Both the position numbers and the translations under genes were made by a program. The notes below the pieces were generated by a model. The model made no database searches, was not told the origin of the DNA, and saw nothing but the letters and a program-made list of their open reading frames with translations. Of a DNA stretch of 64,000 nt, positions 18,177 to 27,015 are shown piece after piece; within the stretch, counting starts at the first letter, position 1; every line of letters starts with the position of its first letter. Source of the stretch: Natrinema halophilum. Lineage in GTDB: Archaea > Halobacteriota > Halobacteria > Halobacteriales > Natrialbaceae. The stretch covers positions 310,001 through 374,000 of the forward strand of contig NZ_CP084880.1 of the NCBI RefSeq assembly GCF_013402815.2, written 5' to 3'.

Positions 18177-19814
18177 TCAAGAGAGTCGGCGAGAACGAGA
18201 TGGCCGAGTCTGTCCGTCCCACTCTTCGGTCGAGCGGAGCACGGAGCCGTTCCGTCGCTCGGTCGGTTTGCCGTCTTCGACCGCGATTTCACCGCCGACG
18301 AGAACGAAGTCGAAATCCTCCGTCAACTGGTTCGGCTCTTCGTACGTCGGCCGTTCGACGATCGCGTCGAGATCGAACGCCACGAGATCGGCGACGTATC
18401 CCTCTTTTACGTATCCCCGGTCTGGAAGCCCGAGAAGGTCGGCCGGTCGACCCGCCGCCTTGTACACCATGCGTTCGAGCGTCAGCGCCTCGCGTTCCCG
18501 GACGTATCGTTCGAGGATCCGCGGGAACGTCCCGATCGCTCGCGGGTGGGGTTTGCCGCCGAAGATGCCGTCGCTGCAGAACGTCCCTCGCGGATCGGCG
18601 AGGAAGCGCTCGATGTCGGTTTCGGACATGATGAAGTCCGCCATCGTTACGTCGAGGTCCTCTTCGACGAGGAGGTCGCACATCGCGTCGACGGGATCCC
18701 GATCGCGTTCGGCGGCGATTTCCGCGATCGTTTCGCCCTGGTGTTGTCCGCTTTCCGTCCGCGTGATCAGGATATTGTCCCACGTCCCGGCCGCGCGGGC
18801 GAGATTCTCCCAGTCACCCTGCTCCGAGATGTCCGTGGCGATTCGCTCTCGCGCCGACTCGTCGCGGAGCCGTTCGAGGATCGCCGCCGAATCGTCCTGT
18901 CGCGCCCACGGTGGCAACAGCGCCGTGAGCATCGTCGAACCGGCAGTATAGGGGTACTGATCGAAGGAAACGCGCTGTCCCCGTTCTTCCGCGTCGTCGA
19001 ACAGTGAGAGGACGTCTTCGGAGGCGCCCCAGTTTTGCTGGCCGCCAACTTTGAGGTGGGAGACGTGCGCGTCACAGCCGCCGCGATGACAGATGTCGAG
19101 GTACCGTTCGATGGATTCGACAACGTAATCGGTCTCGTTCCAGACGTGGGAAATCATAAACGAGTCGTACTCACCGAGGGTCGACGCCAGCGCTTCCAGT
19201 TCGGGGTCGCGCCCGTAGGAACTCGGCGGATAGATCATCCCTTTCGACAGTCCGAACGCACCCTCTTCGATTGCAGCGGCCAGTTCCGCCTGGAGCGTCT
19301 CGAGTTCGTCGTCCTCGAGCGGGCGGTCTTCGAACCCGGCCAGCAGCGATCGGAGGTTTCCGTGGGGGGCGTAGAAGGCGGTGTTGACGGCCGGCTCCGC
19401 GTCACTCAGCTCGTCGAGAAACCCGTGTACGGTCGTCCACGGCCATTCGTCCCCGATCGTGCCGTCGAGCGACTGGATTCGGTTCGCCCACTCCTCGTTG
19501 AGGTCCGACGGGACGGGAGCGACGCTGACGCCGTCCTGCCCGAGAACTTCCGTCGTGACGCCCTGCGTTATCTTTTCGGCCGCCTCCGGCTTCTCGAACA
19601 GACGAAGTTCCGAGTGGGCGTGCATGTCGATGAACCCCGGTGCCAGAAACGAGCCGTCGAGGTCGACTTCGCGGTCGGCACCGGCGGGATCGTCGGCAAT
19701 TCGCTGGATTCGCTCCCCTTCGACGAGGACGTTCCCCGAGTACGCGTCGGCGCCACTTCCGTCGAGAACTCGTGCGTTACGGAACTCTATAGAGTCCGTG
19801 TTAGTAGTCGACAT
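18177..19814 (-). CDS. N-acyl-D-amino-acid deacylase-like amidohydrolase
   Basis: 545 residues from ATG 19814. It belongs to the D-aminoacylase group of amidohydrolases: APGFIDMHAHSELRLF (HxH), GVTTEVLGQDG, SKGMIYPP, the histidine pair in AHVSHLKVGG, and CSDGIFGG with the late aspartate. These enzymes cleave N-acyl-D-amino acids, N-acyl-D-glutamate or related carbamoyl or dipeptide bonds in the cytoplasm. Next to a hydantoinase-like enzyme and a carbamoylase it fits a ureide or hydantoin breakdown set. The last about 30 residues are basic and repetitive and may be a tail outside the fold. Divergently arranged with the M20 gene. Confidence 0.78.
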   Translation of the reverse strand: MSTTNTDSIEFRNARVLDGSGADAYSGNVLVEGERIQRIADDPAGADREVDLDGSFLAPGFIDMHAHSELRLFEKPEAAEKITQGVTTEVLGQDGVSVAPVPSDLNEEWANRIQSLDGTIGDEWPWTTVHGFLDELSDAEPAVNTAFYAPHGNLRSLLAGFEDRPLEDDELETLQAELAAAIEEGAFGLSKGMIYPPSSYGRDPELEALASTLGEYDSFMISHVWNETDYVVESIERYLDICHRGGCDAHVSHLKVGGQQNWGASEDVLSLFDDAEERGQRVSFDQYPYTAGSTMLTALLPPWARQDDSAAILERLRDESARERIATDISEQGDWENLARAAGTWDNILITRTESGQHQGETIAEIAAERDRDPVDAMCDLLVEEDLDVTMADFIMSETDIERFLADPRGTFCSDGIFGGKPHPRAIGTFPRILERYVREREALTLERMVYKAAGRPADLLGLPDRGYVKEGYVADLVAFDLDAIVERPTYEEPNQLTEDFDFVLVGGEIAVEDGKPTERRNGSVLRSTEEWDGQTRPSRSRRLS

Positions 19815-19965
19815 ATTACTGTTATCGTGTATCGATGATTTGGTTCTTTTGGTCAGCACAGTGTGCCCGGCATTTTGGACGCTGTGGCAACCTCGTCACG
19901 CCGAACGCGCGGATACACGGTAGAGCGTCGGAATGTTAAAGACGGTGGGCTAGGTGTGATGATAT

Positions 19966-21198
19966 ATGACAACCGCAACGATAGACGAGCGACGGTTCCG
20001 CGAACGGTTCGACGAGTTCAGTCAGATCGGTGCGACCGATGCCGGTGGCGTGAACCGCCCGGCACTCTCCGACGAGAACAAAAAAGCGCGCGACACGCTG
20101 GTCGAGTGGTTCCGCGATGCGGGCCTCGAGGTGCGTATCGACGAGATGGGGAACATCTTCGGGCGCCGGGAGGGCCGCGATTCGTCTGCTGCCCCGGTCA
20201 TGTCTGGCTCTCACATCGACAGCCAGTACAACGGCGGTCGGTACGACGGTGTCGTCGGCGTTTTGAGCGCTCTCGAGGTCGTCGAGGCGTTGAACGACGC
20301 CGGCGTCGAAACGGACCGCCCCCTCGAAATCGTCGCCTGGAGCAACGAGGAGGGTGTTCGGTTTCAGCCCGATATGCTCGGCAGCGGCGTGTTCACCGAC
20401 GTCTTCGACCTCGAGTACGCATACGACCGGGAGGACAAGGACGGGAACCGGTTCGGCGACGAACTCGAGCGGGTCGGGTACAAGGGTGAGGAACCCTGCG
20501 AACCGGACGACATCCACTGCTATTTCGAACTCCACGTCGAGCAAGGACCGTTCCTCGAACAGGCCGATCTGAGCGTCGGCGTCGTCGAGGGCGTCTTCGG
20601 CTTTTCGTGGATGAACGTCTCGTTCGAAGGCCAGGCGAACCACGCCGGCCCGACGCCGATGAACATGCGCCACGATGCGTTCGTCGCCACGGCGGACGTA
20701 ACGAAGGCCGTCCGCGAGATAACCGCGACCGAAGGGACCGACCTCGTCGGCACGGTCGGCAGCGTCGACGTCTGGCCCAACGCGATCAACGTCATCCCCG
20801 AACGCGTCGAGTTCACCCTCGACTTCCGGTCGTACGACAACGCGGTCGTCGAGACGGCCGTCGAACGCATCCAGAACGAGATCGAGTGGGCCGCCGAACG
20901 GGAGGGTCTCGAGTACGAGATCGAGGAGATCATGCGGGTCGATGCCGATCCGTTCGACGCGGACTGCATCGAGACCGTCGCCAACGCAGCCGAGGATGCC
21001 GGCTGTGAGTACACCCGGCTGGTAAGCGGTGCGGGACACGACGCCAATTATCTGAACACGATCGCGCCGACGAGCATGATCTTCGTTCCGAGCGTCGACG
21101 GAATCAGTCACCGGGAGAACGAGTACACCGAGTGGGAAGACATCGTTACCGGCGCAGACGTCCTCCTCCGGGCCGTCACGGAACAAGCGTCGCTCTGA
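19966..21198 (+). CDS. M20-family N-carbamoyl-amino-acid / allantoate amidohydrolase
   Basis: 410 residues. Zinc ligand motifs of the hydantoinase/carbamoylase branch of M20 are present: MSGSHIDSQYNGGRYDGVVG, AWSNEEGVRFQPDMLGSG, and LHVEQGPFLE, then the dimerisation domain FEGQANHAGPTPM and the C-terminal SGAGHDANY. Family members hydrolyse N-carbamoyl-L-amino acids, allantoate or ureidoglycolate. Position next to an allantoinase-like enzyme (11.5 kb) supports an allantoate- or ureide-type role, equivalent to YgeY in bacterial clusters. Substrate specificity cannot be read directly. A short tandem repeat follows its stop. Confidence 0.82.
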   Translation: MTTATIDERRFRERFDEFSQIGATDAGGVNRPALSDENKKARDTLVEWFRDAGLEVRIDEMGNIFGRREGRDSSAAPVMSGSHIDSQYNGGRYDGVVGVLSALEVVEALNDAGVETDRPLEIVAWSNEEGVRFQPDMLGSGVFTDVFDLEYAYDREDKDGNRFGDELERVGYKGEEPCEPDDIHCYFELHVEQGPFLEQADLSVGVVEGVFGFSWMNVSFEGQANHAGPTPMNMRHDAFVATADVTKAVREITATEGTDLVGTVGSVDVWPNAINVIPERVEFTLDFRSYDNAVVETAVERIQNEIEWAAEREGLEYEIEEIMRVDADPFDADCIETVANAAEDAGCEYTRLVSGAGHDANYLNTIAPTSMIFVPSVDGISHRENEYTEWEDIVTGADVLLRAVTEQASL

Positions 21199-21210
21199 GG
21201 ACCGCGGGTA

Positions 21211-21289
21211 TCCTCCGCTGTGGCTTTCGGTTCCTCCGCTGTGGCTCTCGTTCCGTTGTGGCTTTCGGTTCCTCCGCTGTGGCTCTCGT
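21211..21289. repeat. tandem repeat, four about 20-base units
   Basis: Units at 21211-21231, 21232-21251, 21252-21269 and 21270-21289 share the core TCCTCCGCTGTGGCTTTCGGT with a few substitutions; unit 3 is shortened to TCCGTTGTGGC. A fifth partial unit starts at 21290. It lies just after the M20 gene stop and before the next amidohydrolase. It is probably replication slippage in an intergenic spacer; no regulatory role is evident. Confidence 0.85.
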
Positions 21290-21408
21290 TCCATTGCCGA
21301 GGAATTCGAGCGGTTCGTCTGCCAAATGATCGTGCCGATCGCAATCGCTCGCGAAACGCATTTCCGATGTAGTAATCATTTTAACTGTCCGGGGAGAGTA
21401 ACGAACGG

Positions 21409-22737
21409 ATGATACTATCTGGCACAGTCCTCGCCGATTCCGAGACCGTCATCGACGATGGGAGTGTGGTCGTCGAGGGGTCACGAATCGAAGCGGTGGG
21501 GCAACGGGACGAGGTCGTCGATCGGTATCCGGATCGGGAGGAACGAACGTTCGACATCCTTCTTCCCGGGCTCGTCGGGGGACACATCCATTCGGTCCAG
21601 AGCCTCGGGCGAGGCATCGCGGACGATTCGGAGCTGCTCGACTGGCTTTTCGAATACATCCTTCCGATGGAGGCGTCCCTCTCGGAAGCGGAGATGGAAA
21701 TCGCGGCGAAACTGGGCTATCTCGAGATGATCGAGAGCGGGACCACGACGTGTATCGATCACCTGTCCGTGAACCACGCCGACCGCGCGTTCGAGGCGGC
21801 CGGCGAAATGGGGATCCGCGGTCTGCTCGGCAAAGTCCTCATGGATCAACGGTCGCCGGAGGGCCTCGACGAAGCGACCGACGACGCGCTCGCCGAGACG
21901 GAACGGCTCATCCAGAAGTATCACGGCTCATTCGACGACCGCATCCGGTATGCCGTGACGCCCCGGTTCGCCGTTTCGTGTACCGAGGAATGTCTCCGCG
22001 GCGCTCGCGAACTCGCGGATGCGTACGACGGCGTCCGTATCCACACACACGCGAGCGAAAATCAAAGCGAGATCGAAACGGTCGAATCGGACACCGGGAT
22101 GCGGAACATCCACTGGCTGGACGAGGTCGGTCTCACCGGAGAGGACGTCGTGCTCGCCCACTGCGTCTGGACAGACGAGAGCGAACGCGAGGTGCTGGCC
22201 GAGACCGGGACCCACGTCACCCACTGCCCGTCGTCGAATATGAAACTGGCGAGCGGGATCGCGCCCATCGTGGACTATCTGGACCGCGGCATCAACGTTG
22301 CGCTCGGGAACGACGGCCCGCCCTGTAACAACACGCTCGATCCGTTCACGGAGATGCGACAGGGCAGCCTTCTCCAGAAGGTCGACCATCTCGATCCCGT
22401 CGCGGCACCGGCAGAGACGCTCTTCGAGATGGCGACGATCAACGGCGCGAAAGCCGCCGGTTTCGAGCAACTCGGAGAACTGAAACCCGGGTGGCGGGCG
22501 GACATCGTCGGCGTTCGCACCGACGTGACTCGTGCGACGCCGTTGCACGATCCCCTCTCCCACCTCGTCTTCGCCGCCCACGGTGAGGACGTCGTCTTCT
22601 CGATGGTCGACGGAGAGGTCGTAATGGACGACGGTGACGTTACGACCGTCGACGCGGACGAGATCCGCCAGCAGGCACGGGATGTCGGACTCTCGCTCGA
22701 GGAACACCGCGATGCTGCGGACGAAGTACGGCCCTAA
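21409..22737 (+). CDS. amidohydrolase, ATZ/TRZ-type deaminase
   Basis: 442 residues. HxH metal motif GGHIHSVQSLGRG, a THASEN histidine, VVLAHCVWT, and GNDGPPCNNTLD (aspartate and substrate loop) define the ATZ/TRZ/MtaD/8-oxoguanine-deaminase group. These enzymes deaminate purine-like rings (guanine, 8-oxoguanine, 5'-deoxyadenosine or triazines). Guanine deaminase itself usually shows a different aspartate loop (DVGGG), so guanine is not assured. In this purine locus a purine or oxopurine deaminase is the natural reading. It is convergent with the PhnE-type permease, overlapping its 3' end by four bases. Confidence 0.72.
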   Translation: MILSGTVLADSETVIDDGSVVVEGSRIEAVGQRDEVVDRYPDREERTFDILLPGLVGGHIHSVQSLGRGIADDSELLDWLFEYILPMEASLSEAEMEIAAKLGYLEMIESGTTTCIDHLSVNHADRAFEAAGEMGIRGLLGKVLMDQRSPEGLDEATDDALAETERLIQKYHGSFDDRIRYAVTPRFAVSCTEECLRGARELADAYDGVRIHTHASENQSEIETVESDTGMRNIHWLDEVGLTGEDVVLAHCVWTDESEREVLAETGTHVTHCPSSNMKLASGIAPIVDYLDRGINVALGNDGPPCNNTLDPFTEMRQGSLLQKVDHLDPVAAPAETLFEMATINGAKAAGFEQLGELKPGWRADIVGVRTDVTRATPLHDPLSHLVFAAHGEDVVFSMVDGEVVMDDGDVTTVDADEIRQQARDVGLSLEEHRDAADEVRP

Positions 22738-23681
22738 ACCATTGCCGCTCGGAGGCGACTCGAGAGATAATCGCAACTGACGACGAGGACGAACACCGCA
22801 CCGATCGCCGTGAGTAACTTCGGATACTGGAGTCTGTTTATCGTGATGGTGAGGTAGTAGCCGAGCCCACCGGCACCGACGAACCCGAGTATCGTCGCGG
22901 ACCGAATCGCACACTCCCAGCGGTACAGCGTGTACGACACCAGCGTCGGCGTGATCTGGGGGACCATCCCGTGGACGACCGTCTGCAGTCGCGTCGCGCC
23001 GGTCGAGTAGACTGCCTCGACGGGGAGCGGATCGGTATCCTCGAGGAAGTCCGCGTACAGCTTCCCGAGCACACCCCCGTTGTGAATGCCGATCGCCAGC
23101 GCCCCGGCGAACGGGCCGAGACCAATCGCCGCCACGAACAGGAATCCCCACACGAGGTCCGGAACCGACCGAAGGAAGCTCAACACGCCGCGGGCGATCC
23201 GATGGAGCGCGAGGCCGACGTACCGCGTCGTCGGGCTCGAGCGATCGTACAGCGGCCCGCGGTGCGTTACGTTCGCGGCGCCGACCAGTGCGAGCGGAAT
23301 CGCCAGACCGACAGCGAGCACGATGCCGACGATGCTGATTGCGACAGTTTCGACGGCGGCCCACAGCAGCCCATCTCGAAGCGTCCGCCCCAGCAGATAC
23401 TCCCTCGAGACGTTCGGTGGAATTCCGTCAGCGATAAAGCTCCACATCTGCCTCCGCGCATCAGCGCTCAGGAGGGCGACGAGATCGACTTCGGCGATCC
23501 ACGCGGCGAGACCGAGTAGCAGCCCGAGGACCAGTACCCACGTCAGAGACTGCTTCGACAGCCCGCCGCCGGCCGTCCGTTCCGGTGGCGTCGAATCGCC
23601 TACCGAATGCAGACGTGGATCAGAGAGCCGGGCCACGTTCGTCCCCGGTTCCTCGTTGTGCTCTGGCCCCCCAGCAGTCAT
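22734..23681 (-). CDS. PhnE-type ABC transporter permease
   Basis: 315 residues with about 5-6 membrane segments, for example WVLVLGLLLGLAAWIAEV near residue 50 and IVGIVLAVGLAIPLALVGA. The permease coupling loop GATRLQTVVHGMVPQITP and the GFVGAGGLGYYL motif are typical of PhnE. The N-terminal 40 residues are polar. It is co-translated with the ATPase (ATGA at 23678-23681). PhnCDE systems take up phosphonates or phosphite, but no phosphonate catabolism gene is in the window. The ligand may differ. Confidence 0.85.
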   Translation of the reverse strand: MTAGGPEHNEEPGTNVARLSDPRLHSVGDSTPPERTAGGGLSKQSLTWVLVLGLLLGLAAWIAEVDLVALLSADARRQMWSFIADGIPPNVSREYLLGRTLRDGLLWAAVETVAISIVGIVLAVGLAIPLALVGAANVTHRGPLYDRSSPTTRYVGLALHRIARGVLSFLRSVPDLVWGFLFVAAIGLGPFAGALAIGIHNGGVLGKLYADFLEDTDPLPVEAVYSTGATRLQTVVHGMVPQITPTLVSYTLYRWECAIRSATILGFVGAGGLGYYLTITINRLQYPKLLTAIGAVFVLVVSCDYLSSRLRAAMV

Positions 23682-24427
23682 CGTCTCACAGCCTCCTGTT
23701 TCGTTCGCTGGCCCTCGTCGTCGCCGAAGATCGCCTCGAGGAGTTCGTCGTCGACCCGCTCGGCTGATCGATCGAATGCGAGTCCCCCGTCGGCTATTCC
23801 GAGTATTCGGTCGAATCGTTCCAGAGCGAGGTCGACGTCGTGCATCACGACCATCAGTGCGCGATCCGCCGACGACTGGTGCAACAGATCGACGATCGTG
23901 TCGCTCGTCGTCGGATCGAGGTTCGCCGTCGGTTCGTCGGCGAGCAATACCCGCGCGTTCTGCAATACCGCTCGGACGACCGCGACACGTTGGCGCTCGC
24001 CAGCACTGAGCTGATCGGCGCGGGTATATACGTACTCTCCCAATCCGGCGGCTTCGAGGAGTTCGATCGCTCGATCAGTATCGGAGGGGACGAACGGCTC
24101 GATCAAGCCGCGGAGCCGGGAGCACGAGCCGATCTGACCGACGATGCTGTTCTCGAGGGCGGTTCGCCGGCCGATCAGCGTGTCTGCCTGGTAGACGAGC
24201 GCCACGTCGTCGTTATCGTAGTGATGCGTCCCGTCGAGTGAGACCCGTCCGACGTCCGGCTGGATCGCGCCCGCTGCCAGCCGAAGGAGCGTCGTTTTTC
24301 CGGCGCCCGACGGACCGATCACGGCGACCGATTCGTCGGCAGCGATCGAAACCGAGAGGTCTCGAACAGCCGGGGCTGATGCGCCTTCGAACCGCTTTGT
24401 GACGTTCTCGAACGAGAGCAACGACAT
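23678..24427 (-). CDS. PhnC-type ABC transporter ATPase
   Basis: 249 residues from ATG 24427. Walker A GPSGAGKTTLLRL, Q-loop LVYQADTL, signature LSAGERQRVAVV, and Walker B VLLADEPTANLD, with the H-loop in MVVMHDVDLAL. It powers the PhnE-type permease. PhnC-like ATPases resemble this in length (about 250) and in the long insertion before the signature. The gene ends inside the permease start and lies two bases after the binding-protein stop, so the three form one operon ordered phnD-phnC-phnE on the minus strand. Confidence 0.88.
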   Translation of the reverse strand: MSLLSFENVTKRFEGASAPAVRDLSVSIAADESVAVIGPSGAGKTTLLRLAAGAIQPDVGRVSLDGTHHYDNDDVALVYQADTLIGRRTALENSIVGQIGSCSRLRGLIEPFVPSDTDRAIELLEAAGLGEYVYTRADQLSAGERQRVAVVRAVLQNARVLLADEPTANLDPTTSDTIVDLLHQSSADRALMVVMHDVDLALERFDRILGIADGGLAFDRSAERVDDELLEAIFGDDEGQRTKQEAVRR

Positions 24428-24429
24428 GA

Positions 24430-25314
24430 TTAGACGTCTGTAATTCCCATCAGCTCGACTGCTGCCTCGATATCTGCGAAATCGTCGTGATCTGCTTCGA
24501 CGTATCGGTCGACGTTTAGCTGATCGAGCATCTCGTCCGAGACTGACTCGTGGAGGGTGAGAAACGCCTGTTGAATCTCCTCGGCCCGATCGTCGTCGAC
24601 GGACGGGCCCACGGCCCACGGGTAGTCGGCAAATGAAGGCGTTCGCCAGATTTCGATGGCTCCGTCCGTTTTGCCCGCTTCGTGCTTTGCGTCGAAAATG
24701 CGTGCGTTCAACGAGCCCGCATCGGCGTCTCCGTTCGCGACCGTCCGAACCACAGCATCGTGAGCACCGACGTGGGTAGTCGAGAGGTCCGCCTCGAGAT
24801 CGATGTCCCACTCTTCGTTGGCGTAGTACGTGGGCATAACGGTCCCGGACGTGCTAATCGGGTCGCCGAACACGAAATCGACGTCGGATGCGTCGCGGAG
24901 GTCGGTCGGGTCTTCGATTCCGCTACTTTCGTGGGCGACGAAGACGGATTCCCACTTCGTCGATCCGTCCTTTTCACCGACGGCGATCGCTCTGACGTCG
25001 GCGCGCTGACTCGCGATGACGTACGAAACGCCGCCGAAGTACGCGATATCGACGTGATCTCCGGTCGTCGCTTGAACGAGTCCCGCGTAATCCGACGTCG
25101 TATCGAGGCTGATCGTGACTCCGAGTTCATCCTCCAGGTGGTTCGCGAGTGGCGTGTTTTTGTCGATGGCTGTATCCGGATCGACGTCCGGGATAACGCC
25201 GATAGAGAGTTCGTCGCTCGTTGCACTTCCGAGACAGCCCGCCGTAGAAACGACGCCTGTCCCGAGTACACCAAGAAACGTACGTCTGGTTGAGCGCCCG
25301 CGAAGCTGCGTCAT
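24430..25314 (-). CDS. PhnD-type substrate-binding lipoprotein
   Basis: 294 residues. The N-terminus has a twin-arginine signal and lipobox (STRRTFLGVLGTGVVSTAGC), so it is exported folded and lipid-anchored, typical of haloarchaeal binding proteins. The mature part has the PhnD/transferrin-like layout: LSIGVIPDVDP at the start, then DIAYFGGVSYVIA in lobe 1, FVFGDPISTSGTVMPTYY near the hinge, and GDADAGSLNARIF. The SxSG(T/Y) loop contacts the ligand in phosphonate proteins. It is the first gene of the transporter operon. The actual ligand is uncertain; purine-locus context leaves open an oxyanion or ureide. Confidence 0.85.
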   Translation of the reverse strand: MTQLRGRSTRRTFLGVLGTGVVSTAGCLGSATSDELSIGVIPDVDPDTAIDKNTPLANHLEDELGVTISLDTTSDYAGLVQATTGDHVDIAYFGGVSYVIASQRADVRAIAVGEKDGSTKWESVFVAHESSGIEDPTDLRDASDVDFVFGDPISTSGTVMPTYYANEEWDIDLEADLSTTHVGAHDAVVRTVANGDADAGSLNARIFDAKHEAGKTDGAIEIWRTPSFADYPWAVGPSVDDDRAEEIQQAFLTLHESVSDEMLDQLNVDRYVEADHDDFADIEAAVELMGITDV

Positions 25315-25580
25315 TATCCTTGATGAAAGATCCCGTTCGGTATAAAATTGGTGTCAGTCGATTTGAGCCACAACTGTGCCACAGGACCTGTTGTGTACTT
25401 TCTGTGGCGATCGAACGAAACGGCACTCTCGCGAGTACGCCGCCATCTCGATTAGGGGCAACTGACTGCGGGCCAGAAACGGTATCCTGATCACGCCATT
25501 CCTCTCGGCTGCAACGATGGTCTCGAGCTCGTCAGCCCCATCCATCTCGGAGACGATCGTCACTAACTGTTATTACGAAC

Positions 25581-25868
25581 GTGACCGTACTGGCGGACGT
25601 GCACATCGACGTCAGTGGAATGGTTTGCCCGCAACCGGTGAGCATCGTCCGCCGCTGTCTCGAGGAACTCGAACCCGGCGACGAACTGGTCGTTACCGGT
25701 GATTATCCGCCAGCCGAACGCAGTATTTGCAGAACCTGCTACAAGCACGGATATGCGGTCACCGATGCCACCGACGACGACTCTGACGGTGCGGAAACGT
25801 TCACCCTTCGAATTCGTGTAACCGAGGGCGTCACACCCTCCACGGGTGAGACGAGACACCGTAACTGA
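25581..25868 (+). CDS. TusA/SirA-family sulfurtransferase-like protein (copy 1)
   Basis: 95 residues, start GTG 25581. It has the single catalytic cysteine motif of TusA: VCPQP with C16, followed by the expected beta-alpha-beta-alpha-beta pattern. Two further cysteines (ICRTCYKHGY) and the GDYPPAERS loop match the TusA-like protein beside SelD at 44524-44784 closely, so the two are paralogues. TusA-type proteins carry persulfide (or perselenide) between partners. In orphan-SelD genomes a SirA-like protein is a known companion of the selenium genes. It stands alone here, beside the molybdenum hydroxylase genes. A C-terminal tail of about 15 residues is polar. Confidence 0.82.
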   Translation: MTVLADVHIDVSGMVCPQPVSIVRRCLEELEPGDELVVTGDYPPAERSICRTCYKHGYAVTDATDDDSDGAETFTLRIRVTEGVTPSTGETRHRN

Positions 25869-25937
25869 TCGGTCGGTAGCCGCCGAAACCGCACCGGTTC
25901 ACCGCCTTGCATCGCCTCCAGTTCCGGATGGTTTTCG

Positions 25938-26750
25938 TCACGAGTCGCTCTCAAAACCGTCGTCGAACCGCCACGCGAGAACTACTTCGTCGACCAAGCC
26001 GGCTTCCGTCCGATACCGTCCCTCGCGTCTGGCGTCGACGGTCCATCCGTCGGACTCGAGCGTTTCGATGGTACCCTGCTTCGTTGCCGGAAGCGGGCGG
26101 TAGACTTTCCCGTATCCTCGCGACCGGGCCCACTTGAGGCCGTACTCTCGCAGCCGACTCCCGAGACTGACATCGCCACCACTCGTTTCGACGACGCCGC
26201 TCGTTAACGTCACCGTGTGTTTGTCCTGCGGCCGAGACGAACTGAGAAGGACCCATCCCCGCATTTCGGTGGCCGTGTACGCGGCGTATGCGACGCGTTC
26301 ACGCACACGATCCTGGCGAAACAGTCGTCCCTCGGTCGCCACCCGACGAGAAATCTGTTCCGTTTCAACGTCAGGGTTCTCGCCGTCGTTCTGCTGGAGA
26401 CGCTCACACAGGTCGGTGTACCCCCTCCAGCCGACCGGGCGAATCGTAACGTCGCCGTTTACCGATCGAGCGGTGACGGTTTCGGGGTCGGGAAGCGTTG
26501 CAACGTCGAAACCGATTCGAAGTCGATTTCCATCGGCCGTGAGTATCCCGAGGCGTTTGAGTGCCACACAGTGATGGACGGCGGCACGCTGGTCGGTTAC
26601 GGAATCGGATCGATAGACCAGACGCTCACGGGCCACCGGTTCGTGATTGCGGACGTACTCGTAGATGCGCCGCTGTCTCTCGCTGAAATAACGACACTGT
26701 TGATCCACTCGAGTCGTACTTTGGGCGTTACGTTGGTTGTCAGTGGCCAT
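25938..26750 (-). CDS. HTH plus GNAT-like acetyltransferase protein
   Basis: 270 residues. The first about 75 look like a winged helix (QRRIYEYVRNHEPVARERLVYR, then AVHHCVALKRLGILTADGNRLRIG). The C-terminal half has a GNAT-like pattern: the VRERVAYAAYTATEMRGWVLL beta strands, SRLREYGLKWARSRGYGKVYRPL (helix and Q/RxxG-type acetyl-CoA loop), and a final TIETLESDGWTVD. The fusion could be a ligand-sensing regulator or an N-acetyltransferase. It faces the TusA-like gene convergently. I know no characterised example. Confidence 0.55.
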   Translation of the reverse strand: MATDNQRNAQSTTRVDQQCRYFSERQRRIYEYVRNHEPVARERLVYRSDSVTDQRAAVHHCVALKRLGILTADGNRLRIGFDVATLPDPETVTARSVNGDVTIRPVGWRGYTDLCERLQQNDGENPDVETEQISRRVATEGRLFRQDRVRERVAYAAYTATEMRGWVLLSSSRPQDKHTVTLTSGVVETSGGDVSLGSRLREYGLKWARSRGYGKVYRPLPATKQGTIETLESDGWTVDARREGRYRTEAGLVDEVVLAWRFDDGFESDS

Positions 26751-27015
26751 TCTCTTCCTCCGACGGCGCGTGCCCGCCTTCGAGAGCAGGTACCGTCCGC
26801 ACAGGCTATCTACACGTTATCGAGCCACTTAACTCCTCAGCTGTGTGGCACGTTTGGCTGTCCGCCACAGATCCGTGGACGACAGCCACGTCGAATGGCA
26901 CAACAGACACCGCGGTTTCCGTCCGGACGATATCCGAAACTATCCTCCTCGGACCGTCAAGCCACCAATGACCGCTGCAAAATAACGAGCTAGCAACGAT
27001 GCTCGGACCGGCGCG

